This document shows, in pieces, positions 1 through 8,946 of a DNA stretch of 64,000 nt. This DNA comes from Pseudobacteriovorax antillogorgiicola (GTDB lineage Bacteria > Bdellovibrionota_B > Oligoflexia > Oligoflexales > Oligoflexaceae). The position numbers and the translations under genes are program-made. The DNA lies in the NCBI RefSeq assembly GCF_900177345.1, contig NZ_FWZT01000007.1:62001-126000 (forward strand), in the 5' to 3' direction. Below the pieces are notes generated by a model. The model saw only the letters and a list, made by a program, of their open reading frames with translations, was not told where the DNA came from and made no database searches. The first letter of the stretch is position 1, and each line of letters begins with the position of its first letter.

Positions 1-845
1 AAGGAGACACGAGGATTCCGGAGCAGATTCATGGTAATCATAAGCTAGAAGTCTTGTGGACATTGATTCCGATCGTACTCCTAATCTTTATCTTTATTCC
101 GACCGTGCAATTGATCCTTTCGCGCTTTGAAGAGCCACCTAAGGATACCTTGAAGATTCAAGCCATTGCTCACCAGTGGTGGTGGGAATTCAAGTATCCC
201 GATCTTGGGATTACAACCGCGAACGAGATGTATGTTCCAGAAGGAAAACACGTCACAATCGAGCTAACATCAGCTGACGTCATCCACAGTTTCTGGATTC
301 CTCGCTGGGGTGGAAAAGTTGATAACCTACCCGGTGAAACCAACTACATCACGTACACAACTCCTGCTGTAGAAGATGCTGAGAATGGCGATTACTATCA
401 AGGCCATTGCGTTGAGCTTTGCGGTCTGTCTCATGCTCGCATGCGCTACCAAGCTGTGGTCCTGCCTCAAGAAAGGTTCGATGCCTGGACTAAAGTTGCT
501 CAGACCCCACCGACAGTCACAACGGCGCTTGAGAAAAAAGGCCAGGAACTGTTCATGTCAAAAACTTGCTTCACTTGTCATGCGATCGAAGGCACAACAG
601 CACAGGGTAGAGTCGGTCCTGACCTTACCAACTTCGGTAGCCGTCGCATGCTAGCTGCGGGAACTTTGCCCAATGACAAGGAAGGCATGTACGAGTGGTT
701 GCGTGATTCTGTTGATAGCAAGCCTCCATATCAAAACGTCAAGCCAGGTAGTTTGATGATTTTTGGTGAGGGCTTCGAGCTCACAGATGAAGATATTGAA
801 GCTCTGACAGCGTATCTGCAGAACTCAACCGCAAAGACTTATTAA
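1..845 (+). CDS. coxB: Cytochrome c oxidase subunit II with fused cytochrome c domain (5' partial)
   Basis: Electron-entry subunit of a caa3-type terminal oxidase in the inner membrane. The frame is open to the left edge: the codons before the TTG at 54 encode IHGNHKLEVLWTLIP, the usual COX2 stretch before the second membrane helix, so the true start lies outside the window. Visible parts are that helix, the CuA site (GHCVELCGLSHARM, C-x3-C-x3-H-x2-M) and a C-terminal class I cytochrome c with CFTCH and a distal Met. The cytochrome c fusion marks the caa3 type, which takes electrons from soluble or membrane cytochrome c. First gene of the ctaCDEF cluster here. Confident in function; the N-terminus is missing. 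Confidence 0.95.
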   Translation, partial: GDTRIPEQIHGNHKLEVLWTLIPIVLLIFIFIPTVQLILSRFEEPPKDTLKIQAIAHQWWWEFKYPDLGITTANEMYVPEGKHVTIELTSADVIHSFWIPRWGGKVDNLPGETNYITYTTPAVEDAENGDYYQGHCVELCGLSHARMRYQAVVLPQERFDAWTKVAQTPPTVTTALEKKGQELFMSKTCFTCHAIEGTTAQGRVGPDLTNFGSRRMLAAGTLPNDKEGMYEWLRDSVDSKPPYQNVKPGSLMIFGEGFELTDEDIEALTAYLQNSTAKTY

Positions 846-890
846 TAAACGTTCGATGACGTATTGCTCTCAGGAGGAATTTTTAGCGAT

Positions 891-2699
891 ATGAGTAGTT
901 CAAGCTCTCCCAAAACAGGACTGTGGAGCTGGATAACCACAGTCGACCATAAACGAATCGGCATCATGTATGCCTTGGCTGCCTTCTTCTTTCTAATTTT
1001 CGGTGGTGTGGAAGCACTGCTCATGAGAACGCAGCTTCTCGTACCGAATAACGATTTTATCACAGCACGTACCTTTAACAGTATGGTGACGATGCATGGT
1101 ACGACCATGATCTTCTTGTTCGTCATGCCTCTAAGTGCCGCCTTTTTTAACTATCTCACACCGATCATGATCGGTGCTCGCGACGTTGCTTTCCCTCGCT
1201 TGAACGCCCTAAGTTTTTGGATCTTCCTCTTTGGTGGATTCCTTCTGAACTTTGGCTTCCTTGTGGACCAAGCGCCTCGCGGCGGATGGTTTGGCTACGC
1301 AAACCTTACCTCTCTTCAGTACACCCCAGACAAGTCTGCCGACTTTTGGGCCATGGGCTTGCAGGTGGTTGGTTTAGCGTCCCTGATCGCGTCCGTTAAC
1401 TTCTTTGTAACCATCCTTAACATGCGCTGTAAGGGCATGACCCTTCTCAAAATGCCGATGTTCATTTGGACGACTTTGGTGACTCAGGTACTTTTGATGC
1501 TTTCACTGCCAGTGATTACCGTCGCCCTTCTCATGGTGACTTTCGATCGACAGTTTGGTACTGGTTTCTTCAATCCAGCAGATGGTGGTCAGGTTATCTT
1601 GTGGCAGCATCTCTTCTGGGTTTTCGGTCACCCTGAAGTTTACATCCTAATCCTGCCAGCCATGGGTATCGTATCAGAGATCCTGGCAACGTTTTCGAAG
1701 AAGCCCCTATTCGGCTACTCCGTTATGGTTTATTCCAGCTGTGCTATTGGTTTCCTAGGCTTTGCTGTTTGGGCTCATCACATGTTCACCACAGGTATGG
1801 GGCCTTGGGCGACGACATTCTTCACCGCGGCAACCATGCTTATCGCGGTGCCTACCGGGGTTAAGATTTTTAACTGGATCTCAACGGTTTGGGGTGGTCG
1901 CATCAGCTTCACAACAGCCAACCTCTTCGGCCTCAGCTTTGTAGCTATGTTCACCCTGGGTGGTCTGTCTGGAATCATGCACTCTTCTGCGCCTATTGAC
2001 TCTCAGCATCAAGACACTTACTTCGTGGTCGCTCACTTTCACTATGTTCTTTACGGCGGTGCCGTGATGGCTCTCTTCGGTGGTATTTACTACTGGTTCC
2101 CCAAAGTCACGGGTCGATACATGAACGAAGGTATCGGTAAGATTCAGTTCTGGCTTTACATGATCGGCTTCAATATGACGTTCTTCCCGATGCACTTTCT
2201 TGGTGTTCAAGGGATGCCTCGTCGAAACTATACCTATGCTGCTGACCAAGGCTGGGATCTTTGGAACTTCATCGTGTCCATGGGTGCTTATCTCACCGCA
2301 GTGGGTGCTATCTTGTTCGTGATTAATATCATTTGGTCTCTTCGTAAGGGCGCGAAAGCTCCTGGGGATTGCTGGGATGGTCGAACGCTGGAGTGGACGA
2401 TTCCTTCACCACCACACGAGTATAACTTCGGTATCGAGCCGACGGTTCAACGTCTGGATGACTACTGGTTCCGCAAGTACTCAGATGATGGCAAGAAGAA
2501 AACTCTTCCAGCAGAGCCAAGCTACGATCCGAAGGCGATTCACCTACCGAATCCCTCATTTTGGCCCATTGTTTTGGCAGCAGGTATCACCACAGGAGCT
2601 GCAGGCTTCTTTGTAAGTGGAATCGGTCTGGCGATTAGTTTATTTGGTCTCGCAGTCATTGTCGTAAGTACTTACGGCTGGATCTACGAAGAAGCGTAA
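891..2699 (+). CDS. ctaD: Cytochrome c oxidase subunit I
   Basis: Catalytic heme-copper subunit that reduces O2 to water and pumps protons. About 602 residues with twelve or more hydrophobic helices. Visible motifs are TMHGTTM (heme a ligand region), WQHLFWVFGHPEVYIL (CuB His and the cross-linked Tyr), WAHHMF (two CuB His) and HFHYVL (heme ligands). The start at ATG 891 follows a strong AGGAGG at 872-877; an in-frame TTG at 864 has no such site and would lie before the SD. The C-terminal extension resembles other caa3 subunit I proteins. It sits 45 nt after coxB and 12 nt before ctaE in one operon. Confidence 0.96.
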   Translation: MSSSSSPKTGLWSWITTVDHKRIGIMYALAAFFFLIFGGVEALLMRTQLLVPNNDFITARTFNSMVTMHGTTMIFLFVMPLSAAFFNYLTPIMIGARDVAFPRLNALSFWIFLFGGFLLNFGFLVDQAPRGGWFGYANLTSLQYTPDKSADFWAMGLQVVGLASLIASVNFFVTILNMRCKGMTLLKMPMFIWTTLVTQVLLMLSLPVITVALLMVTFDRQFGTGFFNPADGGQVILWQHLFWVFGHPEVYILILPAMGIVSEILATFSKKPLFGYSVMVYSSCAIGFLGFAVWAHHMFTTGMGPWATTFFTAATMLIAVPTGVKIFNWISTVWGGRISFTTANLFGLSFVAMFTLGGLSGIMHSSAPIDSQHQDTYFVVAHFHYVLYGGAVMALFGGIYYWFPKVTGRYMNEGIGKIQFWLYMIGFNMTFFPMHFLGVQGMPRRNYTYAADQGWDLWNFIVSMGAYLTAVGAILFVINIIWSLRKGAKAPGDCWDGRTLEWTIPSPPHEYNFGIEPTVQRLDDYWFRKYSDDGKKKTLPAEPSYDPKAIHLPNPSFWPIVLAAGITTGAAGFFVSGIGLAISLFGLAVIVVSTYGWIYEEA

Positions 2700-2711
2700 A
2701 AGGAGGGATTC

Positions 2712-3293
2712 GTGAGCGCGCATATAGAAACCAATACAGGTGTCGACAATCGTAAGTTTGCGATGTGGACATTGATTGCTTCCGAATGCTTCCTATTCGG
2801 AACATTGATTGTTAATTACTTTATCAACCGTGAGCGAGGGCTTGCCGGCCCCACGGGCCCAGAGATCTTTGATATCAACCTAACAACTTTGAGTACCTTC
2901 GATCTTTTGATGAGTTCGGTGGCTATGGTTCTAGCTCTTCATCACTGCCGGGCTAGGAACTTAAAGTGGATGCAGTTTTGGTTATTTATCGTTGCTTTGG
3001 GTGGCGCAATTTTCTTGGGCTTCCAGTACTACGAGTTTGATCATTTTGTCAATGCTGGCCTGAAGCTTGATACGAGTGTTTTTGGTTCGGCCTTTTACAT
3101 GTTGACTGGCTGTCATGGATTGCACGTGGCTGTGGGAGTCCTGTGGATAACCTCTATCTTGATCACCTCTCTGAAGCGTGGCGAGTCGTGGTTTGATAGC
3201 GATACCATCGAGGTGGCAGGCCTTTACTGGCACTTTGTCGATGTCGTCTGGATCATCATTTTTACAGTCGTCTACCTATTTGTGTACGTATAA
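2712..3293 (+). CDS. ctaE: Cytochrome c oxidase subunit III
   Basis: Membrane subunit that stabilises the oxidase and its proton-uptake path. 193 residues with about five hydrophobic helices, the short form found in caa3 and bo3 oxidases. The family signatures are WTLIASECFLFG near the N-terminus, GCHGLHVAVG in the middle and YWHFVDVVWI near the end. GTG start at 2712 with AGGAGGG directly upstream. Part of the cta operon, 12 nt after ctaD and 12 nt before the subunit IV gene. No anomaly seen. Confidence 0.95.
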   Translation: MSAHIETNTGVDNRKFAMWTLIASECFLFGTLIVNYFINRERGLAGPTGPEIFDINLTTLSTFDLLMSSVAMVLALHHCRARNLKWMQFWLFIVALGGAIFLGFQYYEFDHFVNAGLKLDTSVFGSAFYMLTGCHGLHVAVGVLWITSILITSLKRGESWFDSDTIEVAGLYWHFVDVVWIIIFTVVYLFVYV

Positions 3294-3305
3294 GAGGGTT
3301 GATTA

Positions 3306-3599
3306 ATGTCAGAATCTCATGAAGCCCATGGCGGCACCAAACTGTACTGGATTTTTTGTGTTATCCTCTGTGTCATCACCTTTCTTGAATGGCTGATATT
3401 CGAGCAAAGAGAGGCCTGGGGAGTTTCGAAAGTTGTGCTTGTCACATCGCTTTCGGCCTTCTCTCTGATTAAGTTCGTGATGGTAGTTGGTTGGTACATG
3501 CATCTTAAGGACGACCCTAAGATGATTAAAAACACCTTCGTACTGTCTTTGCTTTTGATCATAGGAATTGCAGCTGGCCTTCTGGCTTTGATGCTATAA
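3306..3599 (+). CDS. ctaF: Cytochrome c oxidase subunit IV (CtaF/CyoD type)
   Basis: Small accessory subunit of the heme-copper oxidase. 97 residues with three predicted membrane segments: a first helix around 12-30 (YWIFCVILCVITFLEWLIF), a second containing FVMVVGWYMHLKDD, and a third at the C-terminus. The VVGWYMHLKDD segment is typical of the prokaryotic subunit IV family. ATG start with GAGGG upstream. It closes the coxB-ctaD-ctaE-ctaF series; a strong hairpin follows at 3668-3700 before ctaG. Confidence 0.85.
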   Translation: MSESHEAHGGTKLYWIFCVILCVITFLEWLIFEQREAWGVSKVVLVTSLSAFSLIKFVMVVGWYMHLKDDPKMIKNTFVLSLLLIIGIAAGLLALML

Positions 3600-3667
3600 A
3601 AGCTTCCTTGAATTTGTAAGCAAATTGGCATATGTTCAGCTCCGCATTGAGTAGCTGCATACCCGCA

Positions 3668-3700
3668 GGGCAAGAGGGCTCAGAGTGAGCCTCCTTGCCC
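3668..3700 (+). terminator. Hairpin between ctaF and ctaG
   Basis: An almost perfect inverted repeat, GGGCAAG-a-GG...CC-TCCTTGCCC around a short loop, lies 68 nt after the ctaF stop. It lacks a U-tract, so it may be a Rho-type or partial terminator or a mRNA-processing hairpin that sets ctaG expression below the oxidase subunits. Confidence 0.45.
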
Positions 3701-3731
3701 TTCCGATTATCGGGTTTGAAAAGGAGTGACT

Positions 3732-4616
3732 ATGCCCAAGCTTTATGCTCACGAAGTCTACGATCGTCTACCAAATGAGATCTTTGAAGTTAAGTGGGAC
3801 TGGGACCCAGCCCTGATTTTCTTCCTTCTCCTCATGATATTTTATATCCGAGCTTTGCCGAAGTTTAAGCGGCAGGTAGTTGCTAAATGGCAAGTGGGGC
3901 TATTTTTTACAGGGGTTATCATTAATATCTTGGCTTTGATGCCACCCATTGACCCCCTAGCAGACCAGTTATTTTGGGTGCATATGGTTCAGCATCTGAT
4001 GATCACTCATGTTGGTGTGCCATTTATGCTCTTCGGTGTGCCGTTCTTCATCGTGATGCGAGGAGTGCCACTTTGGTTTCGGAGGTATGTCTACTTTCCT
4101 CTCCTACGCAGTCGGATCACCTGGCTGTTTGAGCGCACGATAGCAAGGCCTCTGCCGTCTCTTATTCTATTCGAAGTGAATTACTGGTTCTGGCATGTTC
4201 CTAGATTTTACAACCTAGCCTTGCTGAACGATTACTTCCACCTTTTAGAACACGCCTGCTTTGCAATTACATCAATGCTGTTATGGCGTAATTTAATCGA
4301 TCCACACCCCATGAAGTCTCCCATTCCGCTTCCAGCTCGGCTGCTCTATTTGGGCTTTATCATGGCAGCTAATATCATTTTGAGCGCGATTCTCACCTTT
4401 GCTGACGAGGTGCTATACGCCTATGAAGGCATTCCCCTCCCTACTTGGTGGGAGCGTTGGGGCCACCTTCAAGATCAGAGAGTGGGTGGACTTATCATGT
4501 GGATACCTGGTGGGTTTATCATGCTGATTGCGATGACAGTCGTATTTTTCGTATGGGCTCATCGAGAGAAGCAAAAAGAGGAAGCAGGCTACTCAGCCCA
4601 GCTCGCGGAAGCATAA
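3732..4616 (+). CDS. ctaG: Caa3-type cytochrome c oxidase assembly factor CtaG
   Basis: Integral membrane protein of the Caa3_CtaG family, needed for CuB insertion or assembly of caa3 oxidases. About 294 residues with six or seven hydrophobic helices. Conserved His-containing segments include FWVHMVQHLMITHVGVP, FEVNYWFWHVPRFYN, HLLEHACF and LIDPHPMK, as in the family. I chose ATG 3732 because AAAAGGAG ends 6-7 nt upstream; an in-frame GTG at 3726 overlaps that site. It lies 132 nt behind ctaF, on the same strand, consistent with dedicated oxidase assembly. This is the Gram-positive-style CtaG, not the Cox11-type protein that shares the name. Confidence 0.9.
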   Translation: MPKLYAHEVYDRLPNEIFEVKWDWDPALIFFLLLMIFYIRALPKFKRQVVAKWQVGLFFTGVIINILALMPPIDPLADQLFWVHMVQHLMITHVGVPFMLFGVPFFIVMRGVPLWFRRYVYFPLLRSRITWLFERTIARPLPSLILFEVNYWFWHVPRFYNLALLNDYFHLLEHACFAITSMLLWRNLIDPHPMKSPIPLPARLLYLGFIMAANIILSAILTFADEVLYAYEGIPLPTWWERWGHLQDQRVGGLIMWIPGGFIMLIAMTVVFFVWAHREKQKEEAGYSAQLAEA

Positions 4617-4635
4617 AAAACTTTATGGTTTTTTG

Positions 4636-4664
4636 TTGACAAGTTCTTGGGGTCTCTTTATATT
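4636..4664 (+). promoter_or_regulatory. Promoter of tRNA-Asp copy 1
   Basis: A perfect -35 TTGACA (4636-4641) and -10 TATATT (4659-4664) are separated by exactly 17 nt, ending 14 nt before the tRNA. The same -10 and spacing precede the two other tRNA-Asp copies. Confidence 0.85.
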
Positions 4665-4678
4665 CCATCCTCACCAGC

Positions 4679-4755
<77 letters not shown>

Positions 4756-4757
4756 CT

Positions 4758-4794
4758 AAAACCACCGAAAGGTTCATTCCTTCGGTGGTTTTTG
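4758..4794. terminator. Bidirectional intrinsic terminator
   Basis: ACCACCGAA pairs with TTCGGTGGT around a short A/G/T loop, with an A-run on one side and TTTTT on the other. It can end the tRNA-Asp transcript on the plus strand and the kinase transcript arriving on the minus strand. Confidence 0.85.
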
Positions 4795-4853
4795 TATTTG
4801 AGCCACCCTTGTCCTTTGAAGCTCCACTGGCATGACTGAAATCGGGAAGCGTC

Positions 4854-7613
4854 CTAAGCAACCTGGCTAGACTGAAACTCAATGTGAGAAAAATAGCGAT
4901 CAGGAAGAGCGATCATGAAACGGACTAAGATCCGGCCATGGTTTTCTTCTGAGCACGCTTGAATTGTGAACTGTCCACCAACATGCTCAATATACATCTT
5001 CACCACATCCAACCCCACACCTCGGCCTGCGATATTGTCAACTTGCTGGCGGGTTGAAAAGCCCGTTTCCAGCAGCAAGCTAAGGAGGCTTTCAGGGTTC
5101 TCATCAGTTAATTCATAGTTTAAGGCTTTTGCCTTGCTCCTGATGGCATCTAGAGCAACACCCTGGCCGTCGTCCTGAAAGTAGGTGACCACCTCGCTTC
5201 CCACTGCCTCTTGAGCTATGTGGATTTCTCCTCGCTCTTTCTTACCTGCTGTGATGCGCTCCTGGCCTGTTTCAAGGCCGTGAGCCAGGGAGTTCCGAAC
5301 TAAATGGGTGATCGTCCTTTCAAACACATCAGCTATTTTGGGTTCTAAGCCATAGATAACATTATCGAAGAGTAGCTTGGGAATGGGTTTCTCTAATTGA
5401 TCGCTCATGGATTTAATAGCATCGAGCTGGTTGTAGCAAATATCTTCCAAAGTTTGAAAACAGTGTCTTTTCAGAGCACCTAGATCCTTTGATAGCTTCT
5501 GATTGATTTGAACATCTGTAAACGAGTCGAGAAATCTGAGTATGAGTTCTTTGGATATCATCATCAACGAGGGGTCTACAATTCGACCGAGCTTCTGATT
5601 GTTTAGCTCAATATATTCACGAAGACACTCTTTAACACCATCTTGATCGGCAGTTAACTCTTCTCTATCGATCAAATAGTCGGCTTGCCTTGCAGCTACT
5701 AAATGGCTTTCGGCCTTGTGTATCTGGTCGCTGAGCGAGTGGAGGCCTAGACCCCGAGACATACCTTTTAATGTGTGATAGCTCACGAATAGGAACCTTA
5801 GATCATCTTCATTCCATGACTTTCCAAGAAGCTTGGCATCCACTTCCGCAAGCATTTCGTTGCTGAGTTTTTGGAAGCTAGCAAATCGTTCGGCGTTAAC
5901 ATCGATGAGTTGGGCGATGAGTTGAATCTCACGCGACTTTCTTGCAAACTCTGCTTCCATCTTGAGCTTGTCAGTCATATCTCGCACAGTAACAAGGACC
6001 TTGGATTGCGCATGACCATCGCTTAAGTGAGCCCAGTCTAGGTCGTATTCCAAAGGTTCTTGATGAGCAGCACTTTGCCATAGGACATGCCTTGGCAGAA
6101 GATGTTCATTCAATAAAAAAGCAATCTCGTCTTCCTGTACCATGCTCAAAAGTGCTGCTTTTGTTTGGTCGATATCATTTTCAGACAGCTTGGTGGAGCG
6201 TTGTAGGATCGCGATGATGTCGTGATTGCCAAGGTCTTGCTGTTCGAATAGTTCCTCTAGGTGTTTTGAGTAGGAAGGGTCGATTCGGGTTCGCTCTGAA
6301 ATTGTGAAAATTCCTTGATGGATGTGGGTAAGTATATCGCGCACATCGCGGCTGCGTTCCTCCACCTTGATTTCAAGGCCCTTGTTGAGGTCTTGAAGGC
6401 GATAATTAAGCTTAGAAATCTCGTCAGCTGCAACAGCTCGGAAATAGTTGTATCGAGCGCCCAAAGCCACTGAGAAGACGACAATTTCGATGCAGCCTCC
6501 TATAAACTGGCCCCAGACGTTAAACTCAGTATAGTTAATAAGCCCGAGATAGGCAGCAACCAGATCTCCTGACCCAAACAGATAGGAAACCCAGGCAACG
6601 ATATAGAGTTTCGCCGGACGGTAGCCCTCATGAAGCCTTAGGGCAGCAAGTGTCAGGAAGGTTGAGATGGCAATGGTAGGGATGATCAGAGCACCGATTG
6701 CGGCATACCATTCGGAAATAAACACGGCATTGATCATATTGAGGGGGCAGAGAATCAGAATAAGGAGAAATATGGGCTTGAAAAGCCGATAACGGGAGCT
6801 CTCCATACTAAGGAATTGCCAGGAGTAGGAGCATGCGAAAAAGCAAACCGTTGACACCGAAAACGGCATGATATGGTTGCTATAAGTTTTGATACCGAAT
6901 AGGTGATAGCCAATCTCCTGACCAATGTTGAACGTCGACAGGTAAAATACCAGGCTGGCAACTACAAACACAACATACTTAAAATAGAGGCTCGACTTCG
7001 AACTGACTGCAAGAAATAGGTTATAGAAAATCATGATGATGTGGATGCCTGAAAGGGTTCCAATCGCAAGATACTCCCACCTCATGTTGGCGCGAAAGTC
7101 CTGCTCATGCCATGCTCTGAGAGAGACGATGTTGATAGTAACACCCTGAGAGCGATACACAAGATGGCTGGTGCCGTGAGGCACTAAGATCTTGGTATTG
7201 TTGCTTCGAACAAGTTCGTATCGCCGATCGAAGGGGCGTTGATCACCACCCTGATAGATAGTCTGAATTTCGCCATCGTGGACAAGGTATAGATCAAATT
7301 CGTCAATCACACCAAAGTTATTCTCAAGGACAATAGACATGGCCGTGGAAGAGTTTTCGATCGGAATGATGCCCCAATGCTCATGGGGGCTGAAACCGTA
7401 ATTGGGTCTCTCGTGACTGTGTTTAGTAAAACGATCCGGGCTTGCTTGATAGCGTGTCCAAACATCTTGGGCTTTGAGCCCCGGGCCCTCGTGATTGAGC
7501 AGGTAGCTATATTTTCCAAGAAACTCGAATCGCTCCATGACGCTAGGGTCAAAGCTTCTCCCGTACCCAAGGGTACTAAGACTTAGTAGAAAGATGAGGA
7601 GCAATTGAATCAT
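4854..7613 (-). CDS. 7TM-DISM sensor with CheA-like Hpt and kinase ATPase domains
   Basis: 919-residue membrane sensor. In order: signal peptide (about 1-18), an extracytoplasmic beta domain of the 7TMR-DISM type (about 40-165), seven membrane helices (about 178-381), a helical linker, a PAS-like region (about 430-540), an Hpt domain with FVSYHTLKGMSRG (His near 612) and a C-terminal HATPase (about 758-905) with N-box HLVRNSLAHG, DDGQG and GRGVGLD. The Hpt and ATPase boxes resemble CheA P1 and P4, not a classical HisKA kinase. No response regulator is adjacent, so the phosphate acceptor is unknown. ATG start with AGGAG 7 nt upstream. Family clear, ligand unknown. Confidence 0.85.
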   Translation of the reverse strand: MIQLLLIFLLSLSTLGYGRSFDPSVMERFEFLGKYSYLLNHEGPGLKAQDVWTRYQASPDRFTKHSHERPNYGFSPHEHWGIIPIENSSTAMSIVLENNFGVIDEFDLYLVHDGEIQTIYQGGDQRPFDRRYELVRSNNTKILVPHGTSHLVYRSQGVTINIVSLRAWHEQDFRANMRWEYLAIGTLSGIHIIMIFYNLFLAVSSKSSLYFKYVVFVVASLVFYLSTFNIGQEIGYHLFGIKTYSNHIMPFSVSTVCFFACSYSWQFLSMESSRYRLFKPIFLLILILCPLNMINAVFISEWYAAIGALIIPTIAISTFLTLAALRLHEGYRPAKLYIVAWVSYLFGSGDLVAAYLGLINYTEFNVWGQFIGGCIEIVVFSVALGARYNYFRAVAADEISKLNYRLQDLNKGLEIKVEERSRDVRDILTHIHQGIFTISERTRIDPSYSKHLEELFEQQDLGNHDIIAILQRSTKLSENDIDQTKAALLSMVQEDEIAFLLNEHLLPRHVLWQSAAHQEPLEYDLDWAHLSDGHAQSKVLVTVRDMTDKLKMEAEFARKSREIQLIAQLIDVNAERFASFQKLSNEMLAEVDAKLLGKSWNEDDLRFLFVSYHTLKGMSRGLGLHSLSDQIHKAESHLVAARQADYLIDREELTADQDGVKECLREYIELNNQKLGRIVDPSLMMISKELILRFLDSFTDVQINQKLSKDLGALKRHCFQTLEDICYNQLDAIKSMSDQLEKPIPKLLFDNVIYGLEPKIADVFERTITHLVRNSLAHGLETGQERITAGKKERGEIHIAQEAVGSEVVTYFQDDGQGVALDAIRSKAKALNYELTDENPESLLSLLLETGFSTRQQVDNIAGRGVGLDVVKMYIEHVGGQFTIQACSEENHGRILVRFMIALPDRYFSHIEFQSSQVA

Positions 7614-7726
7614 GACTCTCCTGGCACTAGGATTCAGGAATCGTTTTCGACTTATTGCTCAAACAAGCACAAGGAAAACTTTTCCCACGCCTATCACCGT
7701 AAAAAGCCAGGAAAGCTAAAACACTA

Positions 7727-8287
7727 TCAGAGCTTGACGGAAAACTCTGTACCCTTGCCTGTAGTGCTAGACTGCGCTTTTTCGCTGAGCACTTGGACTT
7801 TGATTTTCTTTAAGGCCGGGAAGTTCTTACCGAGCTTGACTGTAAGATTGATATTGCTCACTGGGCCTTGGCACTCAGCTTTGAATGAGCCTAAAAACTC
7901 TGCATGGTCACCGTGTTTGTGCTGATGCTTTTTTTCTTCGTGATCGTGATCGTGATGATCTTTGGCTTTACCGTCGACGGCTGCATAGTCCTTGTTAAAG
8001 GCCTTAAGCGAAGTTGCTTTGATCTTGCAGTTTGAAGTTTTGGGAAAGACAAACAAGCTCTCTGGCTTACGCATCAAGTTCATCTTTTGCATGATGAGGT
8101 CTTTGCTTTTTTTAGCTTTGTCTTGGGATTCAAAACCGAAAATATCTTGGCCAGGTGCTTCTAACTCCAAATATATAGTTTTGCCATCAACAGCGATACT
8201 TAGCTTGCCCTCGCCGTGGGTGTGAACGCTGCCACCACTGGCAAGGGAGGAGAGGGTAAGACTAGTAAATAAAATCATTGGCTTCAT
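7727..8287 (-). CDS. DUF2796 (ZrgA-like) periplasmic zinc-binding protein
   Basis: 186-residue exported protein with signal peptide MKPMILFTSLTLSSLASGG. The mature part begins HTHGEGKLSIAVDG and has the LELEAPGQDIFGFE signature of DUF2796. A central His/Asp cluster (DHHDHDHEEKKHQHKHGDH) is the expected Zn-binding loop. ZrgA-like proteins assist zinc uptake in the periplasm and usually lie beside a zinc ABC transporter; none is visible here. GAGGT precedes the ATG by 8 nt. It lies alone on the minus strand between tRNA-Asp copies 1 and 2. Function inferred from the family. Confidence 0.82.
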   Translation of the reverse strand: MKPMILFTSLTLSSLASGGSVHTHGEGKLSIAVDGKTIYLELEAPGQDIFGFESQDKAKKSKDLIMQKMNLMRKPESLFVFPKTSNCKIKATSLKAFNKDYAAVDGKAKDHHDHDHEEKKHQHKHGDHAEFLGSFKAECQGPVSNINLTVKLGKNFPALKKIKVQVLSEKAQSSTTGKGTEFSVKL

Positions 8288-8375
8288 TTTTGTGACCTCG
8301 GAACTATTGGCGGACTGCGTGAATTCTAGCTGTCTTGGCTCGATTCTAAAAGTGCATTTTTACCCAAAAAAATGC

Positions 8376-8404
8376 TGGACATTAGCCATGAGCCTCATTA
8401 TATT
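8376..8404 (+). promoter_or_regulatory. Promoter of tRNA-Asp copy 2
   Basis: TGGACA (8376-8381) and TATATT (8399-8404) with a 17-nt spacer. Same -10 as copy 1, one mismatch in the -35. Confidence 0.75.
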
Positions 8405-8424
8405 CCTGGCTCTACACTCTTTGC

Positions 8425-8501
<77 letters not shown>

Positions 8502-8592
8502 CTTTTCCTGTTCAAGCTTTCTCCCACACATATTCTAAATGACTTATCATAGCGTAAACTAAGAAATATTTTTGATATTCTGTCATTTTCTG

Positions 8593-8621
8593 TAGACATC
8601 TGAGTTGAGGCTATCTATATT
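8593..8621 (+). promoter_or_regulatory. Promoter of tRNA-Asp copy 3
   Basis: TAGACA (8593-8598) and TATATT (8616-8621) with a 17-nt spacer, matching the arrangement at the other two copies. Confidence 0.75.
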
Positions 8622-8636
8622 CAAGCTCGCTCAAGC

Positions 8637-8713
<77 letters not shown>

Positions 8714-8946
8714 CTCTTCCTTCAAAGCATAATTTTCCACTCCCAACGCTGAATATCCTCCTCTCTATAGATATGGAGATATGAACCCCTCAGATCTAAG
8801 AAAATTTAGAACCCAAATTAATTACTTTTTTAGATGCTTACTATTTTGTAATTAAACCCGCCTCTTATAGAAAAATGAAAAAAACTACAGATTCTCCAGT
8901 AAAACTCCGAAAAAAGATGTAGAAACCGCCCCATGGAGACTTAAAC

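Noticed and set aside
54-56. TTG as the start of coxB
   Set aside because: The frame continues to the left edge with residues typical of COX2 before the second helix, so the gene is cut by the window, not started here.
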